Shown here piece after piece: positions 26,342 to 33,695 of a DNA stretch of 40,659 bases. Under the pieces are notes generated by a model, which had not been told where the DNA came from, did not search any database, and saw nothing but the letters and a program-made list of their open reading frames with translations. Both the position numbers and the translations under genes were made by a program. Every line of letters begins with the position of its first letter. Position 1 is the first letter of the stretch. The DNA comes from Candidatus Schekmanbacteria bacterium (GTDB taxonomy: Bacteria > SZUA-182): contig JACRJN010000187.1 in NCBI GenBank assembly GCA_016235675.1, positions 1 to 40,659 of the forward strand, read 5' to 3'.

Positions 26342-27367
26342 TTAATTCAGATTAGCCAGGGCTGCCGTCAATAACTCCTGAGCGTTTGCACCCCCGGATT
26401 GGTATTCCGACAAACCTATTTTAATTTCTAATTTTTGTCCCAAATCGACACTATAATTATGACTTTCGAAACTCTCTTTAAATCGCTGCACCGGAAGCGA
26501 TGCTGCTTCTTTATCAGTATAAGGCAAAATAACCCCAAAACGGTTACCGCTCAATCTGGCTATGGTTTCCGAACGCCGGGTATTATTTTGTAATAAGTTG
26601 GCCGTCTCTTGTAAAATTACATCACCGATCTGGTACCCTTGTTCTTGATTTATCGCCGCCAAATTTCCTATTTCCACTACCAGAAAACTTAAAGACTCAT
26701 GATAACGACTGGCGCGGGCGATTTCCTGCTCCAGACGCTGAATAAGATAATGGGGAGAAAAAACGCCGCTTATTTTATCGATGACGTTATCCGCGGCATT
26801 ATCGTAAATCCGGGAACGGATATGGTTTTCCATCTGAATTTGATGCTCTTGGCGCAAAAGATTATTAATAAAAGGCAGGGCTACATTTTGCATGATACGG
26901 GCGATTCCGCGTAATTCATCCTGAGGCATATTTTTGATTTTTTCAACGCTTTTCTTGTTTAGTTCAGTATCTATATGCAATTCTTCTAACAATTTCAGGG
27001 CTTGGTAAATGTCCTTTTTTTCTGCAAAAGCCGCGCCGCCCACAATTGCCCCTAAAATTTTCCCTTCATATTTTAAAGGCAGATAAAAATTGCTCAATCC
27101 GGCATGGCAGCAAAAAATATTGACATCCTCCGTTGAGGGAGTTAAAGCACATAACTGGGCGTAATTCTTACGACAAGAATTTAGTCCGTATTCTGTACTG
27201 TGAATCAAGTTACACAGAGGAAGGGTGGGTTCCTCCCCTACAACAACATTGCCTTCATTATCCAACAGACGCACATTTCCCCCGATTGACCGTTGAACCA
27301 GGGCTTCCAGCCTTTCCCATTCTCCCAGCATAAGCAGCAAATTAGCCGCAGGATTAAATTCCGCCAT
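26342..27367 (-). CDS. PocR ligand-binding domain fused to a degenerate GGDEF domain
   Basis: LCNLIHSTEYGLNSCRKNYAQLC...FCCHAGLSNFYLPLKYEGKILGAIVGG; GGDEF position reads RLSGNRFGVIL. Confidence 0.85.
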   Translation of the reverse strand: MAEFNPAANLLLMLGEWERLEALVQRSIGGNVRLLDNEGNVVVGEEPTLPLCNLIHSTEYGLNSCRKNYAQLCALTPSTEDVNIFCCHAGLSNFYLPLKYEGKILGAIVGGAAFAEKKDIYQALKLLEELHIDTELNKKSVEKIKNMPQDELRGIARIMQNVALPFINNLLRQEHQIQMENHIRSRIYDNAADNVIDKISGVFSPHYLIQRLEQEIARASRYHESLSFLVVEIGNLAAINQEQGYQIGDVILQETANLLQNNTRRSETIARLSGNRFGVILPYTDKEAASLPVQRFKESFESHNYSVDLGQKLEIKIGLSEYQSGGANAQELLTAALANLN

Positions 27368-27569
27368 TTTATTTACTCCTTCACATAGCGTCAATTACCG
27401 ATTGGAATAAAGCCCCCCTCCTTAATCTAACAAAGTATTGCTTCACTGTCAATATAAACGCTCCTTTCTAATAGTTAAAAAAATCTTGAGCTATTGCAAG
27501 AAAAATGTTATTGTTCTGGTTCCATGGTTTTTCACCTGAAGGTAGCGCGGGGGTTTATCCCCAATGTTG

Positions 27570-27690
27570 TTGACTTAAGCTCCTTCTCCCCTTGGGAGAA
27601 GGTCGGGATGAGGGCACAAAAGCTTAAGAAATTTAATTATGGTACCCTCACCCTAGCCCTCTTCCAGAGGGAGAGGGGATGAGTTTTCAT
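27570..27690. repeat. Palindromic element family K (CTCCTTCTCCCCTTGGGAGAAGG...CCCTCACCCTAGCCCTCTTCCAGAGGGAGAGGGG)
   Basis: Inverted complementary arms; flanked by family G arms. Confidence 0.7.
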
Positions 27691-27824
27691 AGCCTGTAGA
27701 GCGGGGGTTTATCCCCCGCTTCCGGTGCAAGGTTCCTGCATCTGCATGTTGGGGATGAACCCCAATGCTACGTTGGGGTTTCTTCGCCGGGTTTATTTTA
27801 TTCCGAAAATAGGTGTTCCCATTT

Positions 27825-27900
27825 GTAGGGGCGAGGTCTCCTCGCCCTTGGTACAATTGGTGGAAACGGTACCAAAAGGGCGGGGAAACCCCGTCCCTAC
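27825..27900. repeat. Family A palindromic element (GTAGGGGCGAGGTCTCCTCGCCC ... GGGCGGGGAAACCCCGTCCCTAC)
   Basis: Same family as inside 22005-22168 and 32541-32743. Confidence 0.8.
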
Positions 27901-27967
27901 AATAAATTTTCATATTTTGTGGCGCCCCGAAGGGGCATGACCGTTTCGTATAAAAATGGAGTTTTAA

Positions 27968-29029
27968 ATGAAAGCTCTTGTTTTGAGCGGCGGAAAAGGA
28001 ACGCGCCTGAGGCCGCTGACTCATACCAGCGCCAAGCAGTTGGTGCCGATTGCCAACAAGTCAATCCTTTTCTACTGTTTGGAATCGATTAGTGAAGCGG
28101 GAATCAAAGACGTCGGAATCATCGTCGGAGATACCCACCAGGAAATCAAAGATGCGGTAAAGGATGGTTCTGTCTGGGGGTTGCAGATCACCTATATCAA
28201 ACAGGACGCCCCCCTGGGGATTGCTCATGCGGTGAAAATCGCCCAGGATTTTATCCAGGATGACGATTTTGTAGTTTTTCTTGGGGACAACCTGATTCGC
28301 GGCGGGATCAAGGGGTTTGTCAACGAATTCTCCGCCCGTAAAAGCAACTGCCAGATTCTTCTGGCCCAGGTCGCCCATCCGCAGGAATATGGGGTGGCCT
28401 ATTTGCAGGAGGGAAGGGTACTTAAGCTGGAAGAGAAGCCCAAAAATCCTAAGACCGATTTGGCTTTAGTCGGCGTCTACATGTTCGATTCCCATATTTT
28501 TGAAGCGGTTGGAGCTATTAAACCCTCCCGGCGCAATGAACTGGAAATTACCGATGCCATCCAATATCTTTTAGACGCTGGCTATCAGGTAAACTCTCAT
28601 ATTATTGATGGCTGGTGGAAGGATACCGGGAAGCTGGAGGATTTGCTGGAAGCAAATCGTCTGATGCTGGACAGCTTTACCGGTTCTATCCAGGGGGAGG
28701 TGGATTCCGATTCGCAAATCGAGGGGCGGGTGGTGATTCAAAAAGGGGCGAAGATCATCAACAGCCGCATCCGCGGCCCGGTGATTATCGGAGAAAATAC
28801 TCAGATTATAAACTCTTATATCGGGCCTTTTACTTCCATAAATTATAATGTAAAAATAGAAAACAGTGAAATCGAGCACAGCGTGATCTTGGAAGAGAGC
28901 GCCATTATGGATATTCCCGCCAAAATAGCGGATACCTTAATCGGGAAAAATGTCCAAATCACCCGTTCCAATCACAAACCGCGTGCTTACCGTTTTATGT
29001 TGGGGGATAACAGTCAGGTTTGGCTTTAA
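27968..29029 (+). CDS. rmlA: Glucose-1-phosphate thymidylyltransferase (long form)
   Basis: MKALVLSGGKGTRLRPLTHTSAKQLVPIANKSILFYCLE; left-handed beta-helix C-terminus. Confidence 0.92.
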   Translation: MKALVLSGGKGTRLRPLTHTSAKQLVPIANKSILFYCLESISEAGIKDVGIIVGDTHQEIKDAVKDGSVWGLQITYIKQDAPLGIAHAVKIAQDFIQDDDFVVFLGDNLIRGGIKGFVNEFSARKSNCQILLAQVAHPQEYGVAYLQEGRVLKLEEKPKNPKTDLALVGVYMFDSHIFEAVGAIKPSRRNELEITDAIQYLLDAGYQVNSHIIDGWWKDTGKLEDLLEANRLMLDSFTGSIQGEVDSDSQIEGRVVIQKGAKIINSRIRGPVIIGENTQIINSYIGPFTSINYNVKIENSEIEHSVILEESAIMDIPAKIADTLIGKNVQITRSNHKPRAYRFMLGDNSQVWL

Positions 29030-29051
29030 ACAACCGAATGATCAAAAAAAT

Positions 29052-29160
29052 GTAGTGCAGACCTTTAGGTCTGCCGCTTATTTTGGCAGCACAGGCTGGA
29101 AGCACATGACACAGGCAAGATGCCTGTGCTACCGGAGGCAGACCTAAAGGTCTGCGCTAC
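29052..29160. repeat. Family E palindrome with a family F palindrome nested inside
   Basis: GTAGTGCAGACCTTTAGGTCTGCC ... [GGCAGCACAGGCTGG...GCCTGTGCTACCGG] ... GGCAGACCTAAAGGTCTGCGCTAC. Confidence 0.8.
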
Positions 29161-29185
29161 AGGTCTAAAAGGAGGAACAGCAGAA

Positions 29186-30940
29186 ATGAAAAGGTGTTGC
29201 TGCTGGAAAAGCCGTTTATTTATATTGGTTTTTTCAGCGTGTTCTTTGTTGTGGAGTTATCAAAATGCTTTTGCGGGACAAGGCAAGGTAACCGGTATCA
29301 GCGGACGAACTATTGAAATAAATTTAGGCCGGGCGAACGGCTTGAACGAGGGTTCCCAATTGAAGGTAGTCCGCAATGTCGAGATAAAACGCGGCGATAC
29401 GGTTCTTAAGACCGAGCAACTGGTTATCGGAGAAGTTGAGATAGTAACCTTAGAGGAAAACAGCGCCGCGGTAAAGATGTTGCGCAGCTATCGTCCGATT
29501 CAGGCGGAAGATACTGTTTTAGCTCCTTCGGAAGCGCCCAAAACCGTGGTCAAAGCGGGGAAAAAGCCGGCTGCTCCTAAAGTGGAAGAAAAGCCTAAAC
29601 AAGTTGCTAAGGCTGAAGCTAAACCTAAAGCTGCTCCTGTATCTGAACCTCCGGTGCTAAAAGAAGATAAAATCACCCCCAAGCCGGAACTTAAACCGGA
29701 GCCGGTTGTCGCTCCTCCCGCTGAATCTCAAAAAGAAGAGGAAAAGGAAACTAAAGAAGAGGCTGAGGTTGAAGCGCAGCCAGCTTTGGCAGTTACCGGG
29801 AACCTGCCGGAATCCGCAGCAAAACTGCAAGTCAGGGTAAACGGTGAATTGGCCGTTACCTCTGATCCGGCCGACGCCGAGCTATATCTGGACGGCAAAC
29901 ATCTGGGCACGACCCCCAAGACCCTCTTTGATTTGGAGGCTAAAAAATATCAAATAAAGCTAGTTAAAGACCAATATTACCCCTGGTCAGGCGAGGCTCA
30001 GATTGTGGCCGGACAAACCAGGAAACTGGATGTCGATCTCAAAAGATTTGAAGGCAGTTTACAGGTCAATTCCATGCCTTCCGAGGCTGAAATTATCAGC
30101 GATGGCAGCCCCCTGGGAATGACTAATGCACAGGTCTGGCTAAAACCCGGCGAACACTCCCTATTGGTGAAAAAAACCGGTTATAAGACCTTGGAAAAGC
30201 AGGTTAATTTAACGGCGGGAAAACCGCAAACGCTCAATCTGGTGCTGGAACGGGTCGGGGTGGCGGAAATTGCCGATATGATTTTTATCCCCAAAGGGGA
30301 ATTCGGCATGGGCAGCGCCAACGGTTTATTACCTCACGAGTCGCCCAAACATGCGGTAAGTTTAGAGGGATTTTATATCGACAAGCACGAGGTGAGCAAT
30401 GCCCAATATGCCGGGTTTATGAAAGCCACCAGGCGCAATCCTCCCGCTTTCTGGCACGATAACGATTTGAATAAACCCGATCAGCCGGTAGTCGGCGTAT
30501 CCTGGAATGATGCGATGGCTTACGCTAAATGGACCGGCAAGCGTTTGCCCACCGAAGCCGAATGGGAAAAAGCCGCCCGCGGTTTCGATGGCCGCATCTA
30601 TCCCTGGGGGCACGACAAAAGCCGGGAACTGGCTAACGGCGCAGGCAAGGCCGACGGTTATTTGTTTACCGCTCCGGTCAGTTCACTAGCTGCGGGAGCT
30701 AGTCCGTATGGCGTATTGAATCTGGCGGGCAATGTCTGGGAATGGTGCGCCGATTGGTACGGCAAAAATTATTATGCCGACTCCCCGTCCGAGAATCCGC
30801 CCGGCCCGGCCTCCGGCAAGCTTAAGGTTTTACGCGGCGGAGCCTGGGATTCGGGAGACGACAGCCTGCGTACCACCAACCGTTACGCCGAACCTCCGGA
30901 TTTCTGGGGAAATAATGTTGGGTTTCGTTGCGCGAAGTAG
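29186..30940 (+). CDS. Secreted PEGA-domain protein with C-terminal FGE-sulfatase/SUMF1-like domain
   Basis: AGGAGG RBS upstream of ATG 29186; Lys/Pro/Glu-rich linker; PEGA TSDPADAELYLDGKHLGTTPKTL; FGE fold MIFIPKGEFGMGSANG...GFRCAK. Confidence 0.88.
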   Translation: MKRCCCWKSRLFILVFSACSLLWSYQNAFAGQGKVTGISGRTIEINLGRANGLNEGSQLKVVRNVEIKRGDTVLKTEQLVIGEVEIVTLEENSAAVKMLRSYRPIQAEDTVLAPSEAPKTVVKAGKKPAAPKVEEKPKQVAKAEAKPKAAPVSEPPVLKEDKITPKPELKPEPVVAPPAESQKEEEKETKEEAEVEAQPALAVTGNLPESAAKLQVRVNGELAVTSDPADAELYLDGKHLGTTPKTLFDLEAKKYQIKLVKDQYYPWSGEAQIVAGQTRKLDVDLKRFEGSLQVNSMPSEAEIISDGSPLGMTNAQVWLKPGEHSLLVKKTGYKTLEKQVNLTAGKPQTLNLVLERVGVAEIADMIFIPKGEFGMGSANGLLPHESPKHAVSLEGFYIDKHEVSNAQYAGFMKATRRNPPAFWHDNDLNKPDQPVVGVSWNDAMAYAKWTGKRLPTEAEWEKAARGFDGRIYPWGHDKSRELANGAGKADGYLFTAPVSSLAAGASPYGVLNLAGNVWEWCADWYGKNYYADSPSENPPGPASGKLKVLRGGAWDSGDDSLRTTNRYAEPPDFWGNNVGFRCAK

Positions 30941-31019
30941 GCAAGTTAGGGGAGATATTGTTTAATTCTCCCAATTGTCATTCCCGAATGCCGTTATCGG
31001 GAATCTGGTTTTTTAAATT

Positions 31020-31304
31020 ATGAAAAAGCTATATTTTGTTTATATCATGGCAAGTAAACAAAATGGCATACTTTATATTGGTATGACTTCAAACTTAGCA
31101 AAAAGGATTTATGAACATAAAAATGATTTAGCCGAAGGGTTTACAAGTAAATATCATATCCATAACCTCGTTTATTTTGAAGTAATAGAAGATGTAACCA
31201 GCGCTATATCAAGAGAAAAACAACTTAAGAAATGGAATAGAGCCTGGAAAATAGCTTTGATAGAAAAAACAATCCTGAATGGAAGGATTTATATCAAGAT
31301 ATAA
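31020..31304 (+). CDS. GIY-YIG family single-domain nuclease (UPF0213-like)
   Basis: FVYIMASKQNGILYIGMTSNLAKRIYEHKN...AISREKQLKKWNRAWKIALIE; YI..LYIG, Arg and Glu positions retained. Confidence 0.9.
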   Translation: MKKLYFVYIMASKQNGILYIGMTSNLAKRIYEHKNDLAEGFTSKYHIHNLVYFEVIEDVTSAISREKQLKKWNRAWKIALIEKTILNGRIYIKI

Positions 31305-31411
31305 TAAGTTAGAATAGCTATTCCATTTTGTTTTAACCTTTGTGCCTCTCAACATGTCATCCCCGAATGTTGTTATCTCCGATAAAACCATTTGGGGACG
31401 GATATGGTGTT

Positions 31412-31519
31412 ATATCATTTTCTAGTTGTCATTCCCGAATGGTGTTATCCCCGATAAAAACATTCTGGGATAAAGGCATTCGGGAATGACAGCGTGCCAT
31501 ATCAACTAGAAAATGATAT
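31412..31519. repeat. REP-like family I element nested inside the GIY-YIG element
   Basis: 17-bp perfect IR ATATCATTTTCTAGTTG / CAACTAGAAAATGATAT enclosing inverted TTGTCATTCCCGAATG units. Confidence 0.8.
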
Positions 31520-31578
31520 TAATTCCGAAAACAGGATTCCCGATAACGGCGTTCGGGAATGACAAGAAAAACAAATAT

Positions 31579-32532
31579 ATGCAAGCTCTGGTATATCAAA
31601 ACAAGCGCTTAATATTCAAAGATGACTGGCCGAAGCCTCAACCGGTTGCGGGAGAAGCCCTGGTACGGGTACTGATGGCCGGTATCTGTAATACCGATCT
31701 GGAAATCACCAGGGGCTATCTGAATTTTGCCGGTGTTTTGGGGCATGAGTTTGTCGGTGTTGTGGAAGAAAGCTCTAATCCCAGTCTGCTAAGTAAACGG
31801 GTGGTTGGGGAGATCAATTGCGCCTGTGGGGAATGCTCCTGTTGTCAAGTCGGATTAGGTCGCCATTGTCCGCAGCGCAAAGTATTGGGCATCGCCGGAA
31901 AAGACGGGGCTTTTGCCGAATATCTAACCGTTCCCGAACAAAATCTTCATTTGGTAGCGGATAATGTCGCCAATCAGGCTGCGGTTTTCTGCGAACCTTT
32001 AGCCGCCGCCTGGGAGATTTTGGAACAAACTCCGGTAACTCCGCAAGACGATGTTTTGGTTTTAGGCGACGGCAAATTGGGAATGCTGATCGCCCAAGTA
32101 TTGAAAACCACCGGCTGCCGCTTGTTGGCAGTGGGTAAGCATAAAGAGAAATTAGCGCTGTTTGAATCTTGGGGAATACAGACCGGATTACTGACGGATT
32201 TGGGCATGCGCTTATTCGATATAGTTGTGGATGCCACCGGCTCTCCGCAAGGATTGCGAACTGCAATAGAGCATACCAGGCCGCGGGGGAGAATCATTTT
32301 AAAAACTACAGTAGCGGAAAAGCAGCCATTCAGTATGGCTGCCGTAGTGATAAATGAACTGACCATAATAGGTTCCCGCTGCGGGTTGTTCCCTCCAGCG
32401 CTTGAGGCTCTTTCAGGCAGGAAAGTTAGTATAGAATCGTTAATTAGCGCTATTTATCCCTTGGCTAAGGGATTGGAGGCATTTCAAAAGGCGATGCAAC
32501 CCGGTGTATTGAAAGTTTTGTTGCAAACATAG
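31579..32532 (+). CDS. Zinc-dependent medium-chain alcohol dehydrogenase
   Basis: GICNTDLEITRGY, GHEFVGVV, CACGECSCCQVGLGRHC structural Zn loop; likely start MQALVYQNK at 31579. Confidence 0.88.
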   Translation: MQALVYQNKRLIFKDDWPKPQPVAGEALVRVLMAGICNTDLEITRGYLNFAGVLGHEFVGVVEESSNPSLLSKRVVGEINCACGECSCCQVGLGRHCPQRKVLGIAGKDGAFAEYLTVPEQNLHLVADNVANQAAVFCEPLAAAWEILEQTPVTPQDDVLVLGDGKLGMLIAQVLKTTGCRLLAVGKHKEKLALFESWGIQTGLLTDLGMRLFDIVVDATGSPQGLRTAIEHTRPRGRIILKTTVAEKQPFSMAAVVINELTIIGSRCGLFPPALEALSGRKVSIESLISAIYPLAKGLEAFQKAMQPGVLKVLLQT

Positions 32533-32540
32533 AAAATACT

Positions 32541-32743
32541 GTAGGGGCGAGGTTTCCTCGCCCTGCTACATAATATCAATAGGGGCGGGCGGGGAAACCC
32601 CCAATGCTGTTGACTTAAGGAATAATGGGAAGGTTTTTCCATAATCTCTAATTCCGAGCGGCTGGAGATTGCTTCGGCGATAAGACTGCCTCGCAATGAC
32701 AAATCCTTAAGTCAACAGCATTGGGGGAAACCCCGCCCCTACA
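32541..32743. repeat. Family A element with nested inverted repeat and a half family C element
   Basis: CCCCAATGCTGTTGACTTAAGGA (32599-32621) inverted at 32704-32726, enclosing GAGATTGCTTCGGCGATAAGACTGCCTCGCAATGAC. Confidence 0.8.
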
Positions 32744-32762
32744 AATCAGGAGGAATGGATTT

Positions 32763-33560
32763 TTGCAGGACTGGCTCAAATTATTTTGGTATTCTATTCC
32801 TCTATACCTGGTCGCCGCGATAATAGAAATAATCTTCCGCCTTAAACCACATGCGTTTTGGCGCTGGTGCGGGCTGTTATGCGGATGGACAGCCTTTTTT
32901 ACCCATACCGCTTTTTTGACCCTGCGCACCCTGGAATCCCGTCAACCCCCTTTATTCGGCCTTTTTGCCTCCCTTAATGTCTTTATCTGGTGCCTGGGGC
33001 TTTTTTACTTTACCTATTCCCTGCGCTGGCATCTGCGCCAAACCGGAATAATCATCCTGCCGATGATCACCTGGTTGTTGTTTATCGCAGCCAAAGCCCC
33101 GCAGAAAGAAATCACCAGTATGCCTTTGGTTTTAAAAACCGTCTGGTTTTGGATACACGTAGCCTGTGCCTTTATCAGCTATGGCCTGTTTTGTTTGGGA
33201 GGCAGCGCGGCCATACTTTCCCTGATCGGCGGCAAACAGCTTGAAAGTAATCCGGCCTTGTCGGAATTGTGGGACGATTTCACCTACCGTTCCAGCGCCT
33301 GGGGCGTATCGGTTTTTTCGGTGTCGATGGTCAGCGGCGGGATTTGGGCCTATCTGGCCTGGAGCGATTACTGGGTCTGGACGCCCAAGGAACTCTGGTC
33401 AAGCATTATCTGGGTCTATTATTATACTTACCTGCACGCCCGTATCATGCGGGATTGGCAGGGCAAACGGGCGCGGATTATGGCCGTAATCGGCATGATG
33501 ATTGTGCTCTTTACCTATTTGGGGGTGGGGCTGTTGATGAAAAGCTCCCATCCGCTGTAA
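32763..33560 (+). CDS. ccsA: CcsA/ResC-type cytochrome c assembly protein, likely TTG start
   Basis: WIHVACAFISYGLFCLGG and WAYLAWSDYWVWTPKELWSSIIWVYYYTYLHAR; AGGAGG at 32749; the track ATG (32721) lies inside a repeat. Confidence 0.85.
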   Translation: MQDWLKLFWYSIPLYLVAAIIEIIFRLKPHAFWRWCGLLCGWTAFFTHTAFLTLRTLESRQPPLFGLFASLNVFIWCLGLFYFTYSLRWHLRQTGIIILPMITWLLFIAAKAPQKEITSMPLVLKTVWFWIHVACAFISYGLFCLGGSAAILSLIGGKQLESNPALSELWDDFTYRSSAWGVSVFSVSMVSGGIWAYLAWSDYWVWTPKELWSSIIWVYYYTYLHARIMRDWQGKRARIMAVIGMMIVLFTYLGVGLLMKSSHPL

Positions 33561-33566
33561 GGTACA

Positions 33567-33688
33567 GGCTTCAGGCTATAGGCTTCGGGCTTCAGGTTAA
33601 AAAACATTCGCTGTTTCGGTGTGAAGATATACCAAAACATCAAAAATTGTATTTGTTTTAGCCCAAAGCCCAAAGCCTATAGCCAATT
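33567..33688. repeat. Inverted heptamer arrays (GGCTTCA GGCTATA GGCTTCG GGCTTCA / GCCCAAA GCCCAAA GCCTATA)
   Basis: Tandem 7-bp units at 33567-33594 and 33661-33688 in opposite orientation. Confidence 0.75.
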
Positions 33689-33695
33689 AAAAACT

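Larger units (their letters stand above)
30975..31565. mobile_element. Candidate GIY-YIG element bounded by a 31-bp near-perfect inverted repeat with REP-like hairpins
   Basis: Left TTGTCATTCCCGAATGCCGTTATCGGGAATC (30975-31005); reverse complement of 31535-31565 is TTGTCATTCCCGAACGCCGTTATCGGGAATC (30/31). Confidence 0.75.

Noticed and set aside
27570-27690. Family K, A and C palindromes as novel elements in themselves
   Set aside because: Repeats of this general kind are, from memory, widespread in bacterial genomes; only their nesting and positions here seemed worth reporting.
27653-28024. Minus-strand ORF MSQRPQARSF...
   Set aside because: Lies over palindromic repeats and the rmlA start; no motif.
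31974-32366. Minus-strand ORFs opposite the alcohol dehydrogenase gene
   Set aside because: Shadow ORFs over a well-supported plus-strand enzyme.
33567-33688. Possible CRISPR array from short direct repeats
   Set aside because: Units are only 7 bp, contiguous and without spacers; no cas genes in the window.
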